DNA from: Cyanomargarita calcarea GSE-NOS-MK-12-04C
GTDB taxonomy: Bacteria; Cyanobacteriota; Cyanobacteriia; Cyanobacteriales; Nostocaceae
Direction of reading: 5' to 3'
DNA: 64,000 nucleotides
NCBI GenBank assembly: GCA_019359595.1
Contig: JAHHGZ010000009.1
Location: forward strand, 124,001 to 188,000
Every line of letters starts with the position of its first letter. Position 1 is the first letter of the stretch. The notes under the pieces are model-generated. The model did not search any database. It was not told where the DNA came from and worked only from the letters and a program-made list of their open reading frames with translations. Below are positions 22,715 through 31,511 of the stretch, piece by piece. The position numbers and the translations under genes are program-made.

Positions 22715-23692
22715 CTAAGTTTTTATTCTCATAATAGAGAGTTTCTTCTGGACTTTTTTTTTACTAGAATTTTTAGCCTGTTTTTTCGCTTGTTTATCCT
22801 CTATCCCCGACTTCAACTTAACTTGATTTGCATCTACAGGGAAAATCGCATTTTCTAAAAAACCATGACCCAAAAACCGAAAACCACGCTCAAAACTAGT
22901 AATTTGGGTTTTCTCAATATTTATCGTCAATCCCATTGAATCCAACAGATGCATAATTTCTAACTTAGCTGACAAAATTCGTTCTTTACTATGCGATAAA
23001 ATCAGAAAATCATCTGCATAACGCACGAGTTTTAAATCAGTTGCGCTCACCAACTCATCAAACTCATGTAAATAAATATTCGCCAAAATCGGAGAAATTA
23101 CCGCACCTTGGGGTATACCTTTTTGTGGCAAAATTAATCCTTCTTCTGTCAGCACACCAACCGATATCCAAGATTTTATTAAACATAAAAATCCCGGATT
23201 ATCTATATGTAACCTCACCTCTTTTAATAACCTGTAATGGTCGATATTATCAAAAAATTTGACGATATCTGCATCTAACACCCATGAATAACCCATATCT
23301 CGCCAATCAGCAATTTTCTCCACCGCATTGATATAAGATAAATTGGGGCGATAGGCAAAACTGACAGGTGAAAATTTCTCCTCCATTAACGGATACAACA
23401 CATTTAATAAAGCTTGTTGTACAATTCTGTCCCTAACACAAGGTATTTTCAACTCTCTTTGGGTGCCGTTTTTTTTGGGAATAATTACTTGCTTGCAAGG
23501 TAGAGGTTCATAGGTACTACTTGCTACAGCACTTAGTAATTGATAAATATTAACAGTTTGATTGCGAGCAAAACTATCAATTGTTTCTCCATCTACCCCC
23601 GCACAACCGCGATTTCCTGCGACCTTTTCCCAAGCACGTTGAAAATTATTGATATCGAGAAATCTGCCAGCAATATCAGTCATAAAAGTCAA
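22715..23692 (-). CDS. CRISPR-associated reverse transcriptase (RT part of RT-Cas1)
   Basis: A 325-residue frame; a start at 23683 (MTDIAGRFL) is also possible. It has RT motifs of the group II intron-like CRISPR clade: 'GCAGVDGETI', 'KNGTQRELKIPCVRDRIVQQALLNVL', 'SFAYRPN', 'VLDADIVKFFDNIDH', 'GIPQGAVISPILANIYL' and the catalytic YADD ('LVRYADDFLIL'). It ends in a Lys-rich tail encoded by nine A (22754-22762). A -1 shift there leads through 'SPEETLYYENKNLETLPFLQ' directly into Cas1. RT-Cas1 proteins acquire spacers from RNA in type III systems (established). Confidence 0.92.
   Translation of the reverse strand: MTFMTDIAGRFLDINNFQRAWEKVAGNRGCAGVDGETIDSFARNQTVNIYQLLSAVASSTYEPLPCKQVIIPKKNGTQRELKIPCVRDRIVQQALLNVLYPLMEEKFSPVSFAYRPNLSYINAVEKIADWRDMGYSWVLDADIVKFFDNIDHYRLLKEVRLHIDNPGFLCLIKSWISVGVLTEEGLILPQKGIPQGAVISPILANIYLHEFDELVSATDLKLVRYADDFLILSHSKERILSAKLEIMHLLDSMGLTINIEKTQITSFERGFRFLGHGFLENAIFPVDANQVKLKSGIEDKQAKKQAKNSSKKKVQKKLSIMRIKT
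22754..22762 (-). promoter_or_regulatory. Run of nine A at RT-Cas1 junction (possible slippage site)
   Basis: On the minus strand AGT-A9-GTCC falls in the last codons of the RT frame. Reading with one base slipped back keeps the frame open for about 35 codons up to the Cas1 TTG at 22652. The other shifted frame stops within 15 codons. Options are programmed slippage, a real inactivating indel, or a sequencing error in the homopolymer. Confidence 0.6.
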
Positions 23693-23750
23693 AATTTTAT
23701 TTCGTGAAATTATCTAAGTAGGCGTAAATAAACTTACACCCCACTGCTCC

Positions 23751-23957
23751 CAATACGGTTCGGTTAAACCCAAAATCCCGCCCGGAACTAAAGTATCCCT
23801 TCGGGACGCTGCGCGAACGGGCTAACAGCTAAAGTAAGCTTTTAGCTTACTGATAAGTTTTTTAACCCATTTTAATTAATGGGTTTCAGCTTTAAGCCGG
23901 TACGCCCTTGGCGTTCCGAAGGTAATTTATTTCACGGCTCTTAACCGAACCGTATTG
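23751..23957. mobile_element. Miniature inverted-repeat element, family B
   Basis: 207 bp starting CAATACGGTTCGGTTAA and ending with its reverse complement TTAACCGAACCGTATTG. The interior has two 'cccttcgggacgctgcgcga'-type palindromes and 'taacccattttaattaatgg'. The same ends occur at 36840-36995. No coding content. Confidence 0.8.
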
Positions 23958-24078
23958 ACCCCACCCCTTAATCCCCTCCCCTTAGCAAGGGGAGGGGAGA
24001 CGAAGCGTAGCTTTGGCGGGGTGGGGTTCTTCCAGTTTAATAAGTAATCAAGCGGACATGATATAACCACAAACAGTT
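23958..24078. other. Short G/C-rich repeat downstream of the HD gene
   Basis: Contains 'cctccccttagcaaggggag' and 'ggcggggtggggtt', a palindromic block of the type found in the family A and E elements. No gene is seen. Confidence 0.45.
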
Positions 24079-24675
24079 CTACTTAAACTCACTAACAATT
24101 CGATTTAATTCCTCTACCAACCAAGAATTAGCATCAGTTTCTACAAACAATTTTGATAGAGTGCGGTAATACCATAACGTTCCTTCCTTCCCACCTCTAA
24201 ACTTTTCCCAAGTTGCTTCCCCTTCCCCATGTAAATCACTTAAAATACAACGCGCATTATGCAATTTATCTGCTAGCGCTACCCTGCGAACCGAAGCTGA
24301 AGCACAACGCAATTTTTCAATATATTGCTGTTTGCGTTCTTGCCAAGGCGGTTTTGGTATAGTATCTGAATCGGTGCAACCATCAACTATTTCGATGACT
24401 TTTTCACCAAAAATATTTGAAATTACTTCACGGGTTGCTTTCCCTCCCTGATCTTCAACTGCATCATGTAACAATGCTGATATAGCTTCATCTTCATCGC
24501 CACCATCTTCTAATACCAGCGCTGCTACACTCAAGAGGTGACTAATATAAGGTACATTACCCCCCTTCCTAGTTTGTTTAGCGTGGAGTCTATTTGCGTA
24601 AACCAAAGCTTGTTCAAAACGATAAGTTAATTTTGGTGTTTCTGTTGCATTCAATTTCATAGTCTTATTTCCCAC
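24079..24675 (-). CDS. HD-domain phosphohydrolase (SpoT/MESH1-like)
   Basis: A 198-residue protein; the start may be Met6 at 24660. 'ALVYANRLHAKQTRKGGNVPYISHLLSVAALVLE', 'ISALLHDAVEDQGG' (HD pair) and 'ALADKLHNARCILSDL' are the HD motifs of single-domain (p)ppGpp or nucleotide hydrolases. The gene begins 3-18 bp after the end of the TIGR03985-like gene on the same strand, so the two are an operon. Near a type III CRISPR locus it might hydrolyse a nucleotide signal, but a housekeeping role is just as possible. Confidence 0.8.
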   Translation of the reverse strand: MGNKTMKLNATETPKLTYRFEQALVYANRLHAKQTRKGGNVPYISHLLSVAALVLEDGGDEDEAISALLHDAVEDQGGKATREVISNIFGEKVIEIVDGCTDSDTIPKPPWQERKQQYIEKLRCASASVRRVALADKLHNARCILSDLHGEGEATWEKFRGGKEGTLWYYRTLSKLFVETDANSWLVEELNRIVSEFK

Positions 24676-24677
24676 GA

Positions 24678-26192
24678 TTACTTATACAGCTTGTAAGTAG
24701 CTTCTACATCTTCAGTCATGCGTTGTCGAAAATGCCAAGGTAAAATCACCTCAACATTTGGTCCCCAAGCCCGCAAACGCATTACGATATTGTTATCATT
24801 AGCGCGATAATCGACTTTGCAGTAAATACCATTTACCGAACGAGATTGTATTCTGGAAAGTAGATATTTTTGTTCTGCTGATGCCGCTGGAGTGGAATAA
24901 GTTACCAATTTTTCAACTTGTTCGCTAGAGATTTTTGTAAACATTTCATCTCGTTCAGTACCCTGAATATTGTTACCATAAAAGTATTGGTTAAATTTCA
25001 ACACAAGTAACTCCTGCGGTTTATAGATATCAAATCCCCAAGCTGCTGACATTTTTTCTTTAATATCATCAGGAGTTGGTGGATATTTACCCTGACATTT
25101 ATCTATAAAATGTTTAGGAATATTGACATCATCTATATCTTTTTGCAATTCATCTAGTTTGAGAATTCGGTCAAGACGATAATCATACCAATCAATTTTA
25201 CTCCAACGATTGTTTTTATCTTGCTTGGGAATTTGACCGTAAGCAAACAGATAAGGTGCGCGTTGGTAGTAGTAAATACAAACTGGATAAACAATACAAT
25301 CAACAGTATCTTGAAATAGTTGGGCACTTTGATATGTCAATTTTACCAACGGTATTTTATCTTTCAACCAAATCTTTTTTAAGTTATTTTGGAGTAATTC
25401 TACGCGATTATATAGCTTGGGATGAACTATATATTCTGTATGAATAAAAAATCTTTGAACGCCATTAATTGGTTGTGATAATGAATTATTAAAAGCAGAT
25501 AATTCTTCATTTGTAAATTGTTCGGATGGAATTGCAACAGCTTCCAAAGTAGCTAAGAAAAATTCAGGAAACTTATCTACTTTCAAATATTTATCTTGAT
25601 TTCCTTTCCCCTGATTACTCCCTTTTTTTAACCAGCCGAGATTAACTAATGATTGAAAATCATGGTCTTTTAAATTACGACTTGTTACAGGAAATAAACG
25701 ACCATCAGATAATAACTTAGAAAAACGGTGAGATTTTTGTCTGTTGCTAGTATCATCTGAGTTGTTATCTGGATTACTATTTTTGGGAGAATTATTAATC
25801 ACTCCAGTTAATAGTAAATTTTCTAATTCCTCATCTTGAATAGAATAATATTTCTGGAACGACCAACGCCATTTACTTTTCTCAACACTCAATTTCGATG
25901 TAAACAACCACACATTTAATGTAGTGGCGCAGCGACATTCTTCATCATGTAAAATTGGAGCTTTGTCGCGTGAATGTTGCTTTGCTGCATCCAAAAAAAA
26001 TAAATTGCGCCATTGAATAAAAGTAAATTCTTCTCCTAATTCTAACTTAACTTCATCAACATCATCTCCATAGATAGAACGTAAAATAACCCATAATCTT
26101 ACCGCTTTCGCTAAGTTTTGTTTTAAGGAACCCGGCGTTAATAACTTTAAGACTTCCACACTTGGAGGATAATTAAAAAATTCTCTCTTCAT
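24678..26192 (-). CDS. TIGR03985-type CRISPR-associated protein with WYL-like domain
   Basis: A 504-residue protein. The first ~200 residues are helical with a winged-helix-like part ('SVEVLKLLTPGSLKQNLAKAVRLWVILRSIYGD'). The middle contains 'VDCIVYPVCIYYYQRAPYLFAYG' and 'WYDYRLDRILKL', a WYL-type ligand pocket. The end is 'VIMRLRAWGPNVEVILPWHFRQRMTEDVEATYKLY'. This matches a cyanobacterial family usually found beside type III CRISPR genes. WYL proteins are ligand-responsive regulators (family knowledge). It may sense a nucleic acid or nucleotide signal and regulate the nearby adaptation genes; that is inference. Confidence 0.75.
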   Translation of the reverse strand: MKREFFNYPPSVEVLKLLTPGSLKQNLAKAVRLWVILRSIYGDDVDEVKLELGEEFTFIQWRNLFFLDAAKQHSRDKAPILHDEECRCATTLNVWLFTSKLSVEKSKWRWSFQKYYSIQDEELENLLLTGVINNSPKNSNPDNNSDDTSNRQKSHRFSKLLSDGRLFPVTSRNLKDHDFQSLVNLGWLKKGSNQGKGNQDKYLKVDKFPEFFLATLEAVAIPSEQFTNEELSAFNNSLSQPINGVQRFFIHTEYIVHPKLYNRVELLQNNLKKIWLKDKIPLVKLTYQSAQLFQDTVDCIVYPVCIYYYQRAPYLFAYGQIPKQDKNNRWSKIDWYDYRLDRILKLDELQKDIDDVNIPKHFIDKCQGKYPPTPDDIKEKMSAAWGFDIYKPQELLVLKFNQYFYGNNIQGTERDEMFTKISSEQVEKLVTYSTPAASAEQKYLLSRIQSRSVNGIYCKVDYRANDNNIVMRLRAWGPNVEVILPWHFRQRMTEDVEATYKLYK

Positions 26193-26782
26193 TGTGCGTG
26201 CTACTGCTTGTGGGTGTATGTTTCTAGATTAACAGCAGGTGGAAAAGGCTATTTCCATTCCATACGGACGTAAACCACTCCACCAGATGTATAATTTGTA
26301 GTAGTCATAAATCATATGCCCTAGCCGTTTCAAGGCGGCTTCACCTACGGGCAAACTTCGCTAACGTGAAAATTTAGAACCCTGACTTCTTAAAGGATGC
26401 CATTGGCGAATAAGGGGTAATACCCCTCCGAAACCCGGAATCCCGCCGTCACCATAGAAGTCTGTCACACGAACTTTGATGGGTGAAACTTCTTGGAATT
26501 TCTCTTCTTAGCCTCTTTCTTCGCGTCCTTTGCGTCTAGCCTTGCCCAAAGGGCACGCTACGCGAACGGCAACGCCAAGGGCGAACGCGGTTCAATCTCT
26601 TACCCATCTTTTTTGATGTGACAGTCTAATAGTAGTCTGTCAATAAATAATTGAGGAGTAAATGATTGAACCGCAAAGACGCGAAGGACGCAAAGGAAGA
26701 AGAAAAGAAGAGAAATTGGAATGTTGATTTACTTATCAAAATGTCCTTGACAGAGTAATAGAATGGTGTGGCTAATTAAACA
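26193..26782. repeat. Gene-free stretch with inverted dispersed repeats
   Basis: About 590 bp. 26372-26440 is an inverted copy of 1290-1365 ('cttcttaaaggatgcc', 'ggcgaataaggggtaatacc'). Two inverted copies of an A/G-rich block ('gcgaaggacgcaaaggaag' and 'tctttcttcgcgtcctttgc') lie at about 26493-26600 and 26645-26720 and could pair. No gene is recognised. Confidence 0.6.
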
Positions 26783-26833
26783 AAGCCCACCTGCGTGGGC
26801 TAAATAAAGAATTTAGCCCACGCAGGTGGGCTT
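26783..26833. repeat. Perfect 23-bp hairpin upstream of htrA
   Basis: The arm from 26783 (AAGCCCACCTGCGTGGGCTA..) pairs without mismatch with the arm ending at 26833 (..TAGCCCACGCAGGTGGGCTT). The loop is AAAGA. Each arm itself contains a 'GCCCAC..GTGGGC' palindrome. No U-run follows. It may be the end of an IS-derived element or a strong transcription barrier before the protease gene. Confidence 0.8.
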
Positions 26834-27096
26834 CGTATCGATAGCCCCACCCTTCTAGGGTGTGGGCGTTATGTCGGGTATGCGAGAGAACTGTTTCGAT
26901 CCTCATTGAGGGGTCAGACCTACCATTCGCTCTTCTGCATCCTACCAGAGAAGGGGGTAGGGGGTTAGGTTTGCGTACAAAGTCGGTGGGGCTGCCCCTA
27001 ACTCCTGATGTTCACACCAGCGTCACACCAGCGCAACAAAAGCTCAACAACTGCTGTCTAAATTGGAGGTATATCGAGAATCTTATAAAACAGCAA

Positions 27097-28329
27097 ATGC
27101 AAAACCAACCACGCGACAAACATAACGAACTTAAATCTACATCTTGGAAAAAAGCTACTTTTAATTTATCGCTGGTGTTGTTAGGTTCTGGAATGACATT
27201 TGCAGGTGGCTACTTAGCTTCCAACTCTCAAGAAGTATCAAAAACTGCATCTAACTTAGCAGTTACCCGAGTGAACGCGGCTCCACCATTAGCAGCTACT
27301 ACAGACCCTAATTTTATTACATCGGTGGTGCAAAAAGTCGGCCCGGCTGTAGTCAGAATCGACTCTTCCCGGACTGTTACCAGTCGCATACCAGATGAAT
27401 TAAACGACCCATTTGTCCGTCGCTTCTTTGGTTCTAGGTTACCAACATCTCCAGGAACACGGGTGCAAAGAGGTACTGGTTCCGGCTTTATTATCAGTGG
27501 TGATGGTCGGATTCTCACCAATGCCCATGTGGTTGATGGTGCTGACAAGGTGAAGGTGACCCTGAAGGATGGACGCACCTATCAAGGTCGAGTCTTGGGT
27601 AAAGATGAACTGACAGATGTGGCAGTTATCAAGATAGAAGCGAATAATCTACCAACATTGGCGTTGGGTAATTCTGACTCCTTGCTACCGGGAGAATGGG
27701 CGATCGCGATCGGTAATCCCCTCGGATTAGATAATAGCGTCACTACTGGCATCGTCAGCGCCACTGGACGCAGTAGTAATTTAATTGGTGCTACAGATAA
27801 GCGAGTTCAGTACATCCAAACCGACGCAGCGATTAATCCAGGAAACTCTGGTGGGCCTTTGTTAAATGCTCGTGGCCAAGTAATTGGGATGAATACTGCG
27901 ATAATTCAGGGAGCGCAAGGATTGGGTTTTGCCATTCCCATCAACACAGCGCAACGCATTTCCAGTCAATTAATTGCTACAGGTAAAGTAGAGCATCCTT
28001 ATCTGGGAATTCAGATGTTGGCGTTGACACCCGAGTTAAAACAAAATATTAACTCTGACCCCAACAGCAATTTGAATGTAGATCAAGATAAAGGGGTTTT
28101 AGTAGTTAAAGTTATGCCCAACTCACCTGCAGCGAAAGCAGGGGTACGTGCTGGAGATGTGATTGACAAGCTGAACGGACAAGCTGTTACAGATGCCGAT
28201 TCTGTACAAAAAGCAGTAGAAAATAGCCAAATTGGAACTGCTTCTTTGCGTATGGATTTGTATCGCAATGGGCAGAATCTCAACTTAGCCGTACAACCAG
28301 GTGCTTTCCCATCAGCACAAATGCAATGA
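27097..28329 (+). CDS. HtrA/DegP-type serine protease with PDZ domain (HhoA/HhoB family)
   Basis: A 410-residue protein from ATG 27097 (MQNQPRDKHN); an upstream open frame is repeat-derived. A signal anchor lies at ~22-45 ('FNLSLVLLGSGMTFAGGYLAS'). The trypsin-like domain has the triad His in 'TNAHVVDG', Asp in 'TDVAVIKI' and Ser in 'GNSGGPLL'. One PDZ domain follows ('GVLVVKVMPNSPAAKAGVRAGDVIDKLNG'). Cyanobacterial Hho proteases act in the periplasm or lumen on damaged proteins. The Gly-rich spacer 'GTRVQRGTGSGF' is typical. A start further upstream cannot be ruled out, as GGAGG lies 27 nt before this ATG. Confidence 0.9.
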   Translation: MQNQPRDKHNELKSTSWKKATFNLSLVLLGSGMTFAGGYLASNSQEVSKTASNLAVTRVNAAPPLAATTDPNFITSVVQKVGPAVVRIDSSRTVTSRIPDELNDPFVRRFFGSRLPTSPGTRVQRGTGSGFIISGDGRILTNAHVVDGADKVKVTLKDGRTYQGRVLGKDELTDVAVIKIEANNLPTLALGNSDSLLPGEWAIAIGNPLGLDNSVTTGIVSATGRSSNLIGATDKRVQYIQTDAAINPGNSGGPLLNARGQVIGMNTAIIQGAQGLGFAIPINTAQRISSQLIATGKVEHPYLGIQMLALTPELKQNINSDPNSNLNVDQDKGVLVVKVMPNSPAAKAGVRAGDVIDKLNGQAVTDADSVQKAVENSQIGTASLRMDLYRNGQNLNLAVQPGAFPSAQMQ

Positions 28330-28376
28330 ATGAAGGAAGAAGGAAGAAGGAAGAAGGAAGAGGTTGTGAGATGGGG

Positions 28377-28520
28377 ATTCAGACAAGGCACGTTTGAAGA
28401 GGAAGCTTCCCCCACTTCTTCTGCCGCCCCAACTCAAAACGGGCGACCTGTAGAGGTCGGGGTATTAAACCCCTACAAGGAAGCGGATAATTCGCTCGGT
28501 ATAAAAAACCGAGGTATGTA
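28377..28520. repeat. Dispersed 115-bp repeat after htrA
   Basis: Begins 'attcagacaaggcacgtttg' and ends 'ccctacaaggaagcggata', with 'ccaactcaaaacgggcgacc' between. The same ordered blocks lie at 44910-45026 after another gene. Contains a 'gtcggggtattaaacccc' stem. It may be a small IS-derived element or structured RNA; I cannot decide. Confidence 0.6.
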
Positions 28521-28556
28521 AAGACAGCCCCCAGAATTGGGGGCAGGGAGCAAAGG

Positions 28557-30440
28557 CTATTTTTGCTTGATCACGAGTAATGTCACATCATCGTGAAGAA
28601 CTTCCTTACCTATATAATTCCGTAAATCCTTGATGATGGTTTCTTGAATGGAGCGGGCCGTATGATGCCAATTGTGCTGCAATAGATCGCAAAGTCGCTC
28701 AATCCCATACGGCTGTTCCCCTTCGTTCTCAGCTTCGGTTAAACCATCGGTATAAAGCACAACCCCATCCCCTGCAAATAATTGCACTTCTCTTTGGGCA
28801 ATGAAATCTTGAATATCAGGCTCTAAACCAATGGGAAAACCTAAATCGACTGTGTTAATCCGCTCAACTTGACCATCTGCACGCACAACTATCATCTCTT
28901 CATGTTGTCCGCTAAGAGTGATTTTACCTTTATCGCAATCAAGCAAGGCTAGCGTTAGAGTTTTGTCTGAGTTCATGCGCTGCACATTCTCAAAAATTAC
29001 TTGATTGAGCAGATTTAAAAATAAAGAATAATTAGTTATATTTGATACTAGCAATGTTCGGATTGCAGTTTGAACCATGATCATCAAAATGGCGCTCTCC
29101 AATCCGTGCCCAGTGACATCACCGATGCTAATTATCACCTTGCCATCAGTTTGAATTATGTCGTAATAGTCACCTCCAACTTCCGATGCCGGTTCCATAA
29201 AACCAGCGATATCCAAGTCTGGAATTTGTTCGAGTTCTTTGGGTTTAGGTAAGATTTTTTGTTGTAATTGCCGTGTAATTTCCAACTCCGTACCCATCCG
29301 AACGTTTTCAGATTTGAGTTCTTTGTTGAGAGTTTGAATTTTGCTGTTTGCGTCTGCAAGTTGCCCGAGGGTTTGCTTTTGTTGGTCGTCTGAATGCGCT
29401 AGAGCATCAAGCATATTATTGATATTTGCAGTCAGGTTAGACATTTCATCCTGACCGTCTATTGATAAGCGCAATGCTAAATCGTTGGTATCACGAACAC
29501 GATTGACACCTGAAACTAACAGCGACAACCGTGACAAAATCCAACGTTCGAGCAAAAATATTACTACTGCATCAAATACTAGCCCAGCGAAGATCAGACT
29601 GACGATCAGATATTTTAGGTTTGCTTTTCCTTGTTTGTAGGTGGTTCTGGGAATATCAACTTGCAAAATGAACCCAGGTTTACCATCAATATCATTAATA
29701 AGTAGATATCCTGCTAATGTCTCTTCGCTCAAAGGTTCAACTGTTAGATTTTGCGATTGAGAAAGTGCTGTACGAATGCTTTCAATCGAGTTCGGAAGTT
29801 GCGGATCGTTAAATCTATATATTTTGAGCTTCAATCGAGCTAATTGAGAAAGTTCATCAATTGTATTTTGGTCAATTCTACGTCCAATAATTAGCGAACC
29901 ACGCACGGGTCCAGTGGCATCACTTGTTAAAATTGGTTGCGATGTTACCCACATCATGCCTGTTGGCAACAGCATTATACCTGTTTGCTTGGTTGTAGTA
30001 AGCAATAAGTCATTTTTATTGAGGATGCGGGAGCTTAATTCTTGGGGTATTGATAATCCAGTTTTGTTTTTCTCGTCGTACCCGGTACTGTAAATTCTCT
30101 CTCCTGCTGTGTTGACGTAAACCATGTAATTTACTTTTAAAATCGTCAACTGCTTTGGTATGAGGTTAGTTGTTATATATTCTTGATTCCGATCTTGAAT
30201 AAATTTATACGTATCGTCCCATGCCGACCAGTCAGCAAAGCGATCGCTAAAGTTTTTTTGACTTTGTGCCAAAAGATTCTGAACACCTTTAACTGTTTGT
30301 CGTGCTTCGTTCTCCTCAGAAGAGCGAATACTCCCCATTAAAATAGTTGAAGACGCAAAATAGAGAACTCCAATTAAACCAGTCAACGTCATACTAACGA
30401 TGACTAGAGTTTTTTGACGTAATTTCATCAGCTTTCGCAC
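28557..30440 (-). CDS. CHASE4-HAMP-SpoIIE PP2C-type phosphatase
   Basis: A 627-residue protein. A membrane span (~12-32), then a periplasmic CHASE4-like sensor (~50-270, 'RFADWSAWDDTYKFIQDRN', 'WVTSQPIL'), a second span (~282-302), HAMP, a coiled coil (~355-395), and a SpoIIE phosphatase (~410-625) with 'EVGGDYYDII', 'IGDVTGHGLESAILM', 'GDGVVLYTDGLTEAEN' and 'HDDVTLLVIK'. It should dephosphorylate an anti-sigma-antagonist-type partner in response to an outside signal. The partner is not in the window. Confidence 0.9.
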   Translation of the reverse strand: MRKLMKLRQKTLVIVSMTLTGLIGVLYFASSTILMGSIRSSEENEARQTVKGVQNLLAQSQKNFSDRFADWSAWDDTYKFIQDRNQEYITTNLIPKQLTILKVNYMVYVNTAGERIYSTGYDEKNKTGLSIPQELSSRILNKNDLLLTTTKQTGIMLLPTGMMWVTSQPILTSDATGPVRGSLIIGRRIDQNTIDELSQLARLKLKIYRFNDPQLPNSIESIRTALSQSQNLTVEPLSEETLAGYLLINDIDGKPGFILQVDIPRTTYKQGKANLKYLIVSLIFAGLVFDAVVIFLLERWILSRLSLLVSGVNRVRDTNDLALRLSIDGQDEMSNLTANINNMLDALAHSDDQQKQTLGQLADANSKIQTLNKELKSENVRMGTELEITRQLQQKILPKPKELEQIPDLDIAGFMEPASEVGGDYYDIIQTDGKVIISIGDVTGHGLESAILMIMVQTAIRTLLVSNITNYSLFLNLLNQVIFENVQRMNSDKTLTLALLDCDKGKITLSGQHEEMIVVRADGQVERINTVDLGFPIGLEPDIQDFIAQREVQLFAGDGVVLYTDGLTEAENEGEQPYGIERLCDLLQHNWHHTARSIQETIIKDLRNYIGKEVLHDDVTLLVIKQK

Positions 30441-30598
30441 CCTTTAAATTTTATAGAAACTCAATTATCATTCTTATATTCATTCCCAACGATTGCCTTT
30501 GCTCATATGAAAAAGCTAGCCTGCGTTATGGATTGATAACTATAGAGTTCCCAAAAATTAGGTCAGATTAACAAGTGGATATAGCCCACAAATAGACA

Positions 30599-30763
30599 TT
30601 GTATTGCTTCGATTGATTTTGCAAAACGCGATGATGTTGCTCCTGGTATTCTACAAGTTGATTGGGATTTAGTAATTATTGATGAAGCTCATAAGTGTTC
30701 GGCACATACCCAAGGTGATGATTTACGCCGCACTGGACGCTATAAGACTAAGGATGAGCAGTA
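30599..30763 (+). pseudogene. Fragment of a DEAH-type helicase gene
   Basis: About 54 codons: 'CIASIDFAKRDDVAPGILQV', 'DWDLVIIDEAHKCSA' (Walker B, DEAH), 'GDDLRRTGRYKTKDEQ', then stop. It has no start and no other helicase motifs. It resembles the SNF2-type helicases of DISARM (DrmD-like), but this rests on a short segment. Its 3' end overlaps the end of the RelE-type toxin gene on the other strand. Confidence 0.7.
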
Positions 30764-31038
30764 ATAGATAATACCGTTATCACTCCTTGACCAAGACCGT
30801 AGTACCAAAAAATTCTAAAAGCAGCAGGTGTTTTGTTTTCCACGTATGCTTCAAAAACTTCTTCATCGTTGGGGCCCGATAAGTCATCAAATTTATGGGT
30901 TTGTAAACCAGGATGACGGAGGTTGGTTTCCATCAAAGCTAATGTTTTGGCGACTTTCCGGTACTTTTTGGGGTCAATTTGCTCTAAATTTTTCAATGCA
31001 TCCCTGGCTTCAGTTGAATATTGCAGACGAAATTGCAT
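30748..31038 (-). CDS. RelE/ParE-family toxin
   Basis: A 96-residue protein: 'FRLQYSTEARDALKNLEQIDPKKYRKVAKTLALME' forms the two helices of the RelE fold, and 'EEVFEAYVENKTPAAFRIFWYY..GVITVLSITAHP' the sheet and final strand. Type II toxins of this group usually cleave ribosome-bound mRNA or poison gyrase. The start codon overlaps the antitoxin stop (TAATG), so the pair is translationally coupled. Confidence 0.8.
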   Translation of the reverse strand: MQFRLQYSTEARDALKNLEQIDPKKYRKVAKTLALMETNLRHPGLQTHKFDDLSGPNDEEVFEAYVENKTPAAFRIFWYYGLGQGVITVLSITAHP

Positions 31039-31337
31039 TAATCATCAATCTCCAAATCGGCGTATTGAGCAAATGAACCTAAATCGTGAACTTCTCCCCT
31101 CGCTGCTTGTTCAATTCCTCGTAGTACCATTCCCAAGGCTTCCGGATTTTGCCATAACCATCGCTGTTCAACAGGAATCTTTTCTATATCTATAGGGTCT
31201 AACAGAATTTGACCTGCATCGTTGGTCAGCACTCGGTAAACTTTTGCTTTAGCTGCTTCTCCTAATGTTAAGTTTCCTTGCTCTGATGTTAAGATAGCTT
31301 CTTTGATTACGTAAAAATTTTGATTACTAATTAACAT
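31038..31337 (-). CDS. Antitoxin partner of the RelE-family toxin
   Basis: A 99-residue protein from Met8 (MLISNQNFYVIKEAILTSEQ); a longer start at 31358 is possible. Not a classical DNA-binding antitoxin by eye. The N-terminal half has 'TLGEAAKAKVYRVLTNDAGQILLDPIDIEKIPVEQRWLWQNPEAL', and the C-terminal half 'GIEQAARGEVHDLGSFAQYADLEIDD' is acidic and suits toxin wrapping. The TAATG overlap with the toxin and the shared strand support the assignment. Confidence 0.7.
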   Translation of the reverse strand: MLISNQNFYVIKEAILTSEQGNLTLGEAAKAKVYRVLTNDAGQILLDPIDIEKIPVEQRWLWQNPEALGMVLRGIEQAARGEVHDLGSFAQYADLEIDD

Positions 31338-31511
31338 TGTTGAACTGCAAAAATACACAGCTTAATCATTATAACTCAATGACTATTTTTGTCTAAATTT
31401 TGTAGGCATCACTAAATAATGTTGTAGAATATACCAGGTATGAATGATAAGCCATAATTCGCGCTTTCAGTTATTAAATTTATTTTGTTATGAAAAACGA
31501 CTGCCGTCTAA

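Noticed and set aside
24079-24675. HD protein as the missing HD domain of Cas10
   Set aside because: Its motifs match SpoT/MESH1-type hydrolases, not the Cas10 HD nuclease, and it lies 18 kb away on the other strand.
26860-27096. 79 extra N-terminal codons for the HtrA protease
   Set aside because: The segment is derived from repeat DNA and precedes a normal signal-anchor start at 27097.
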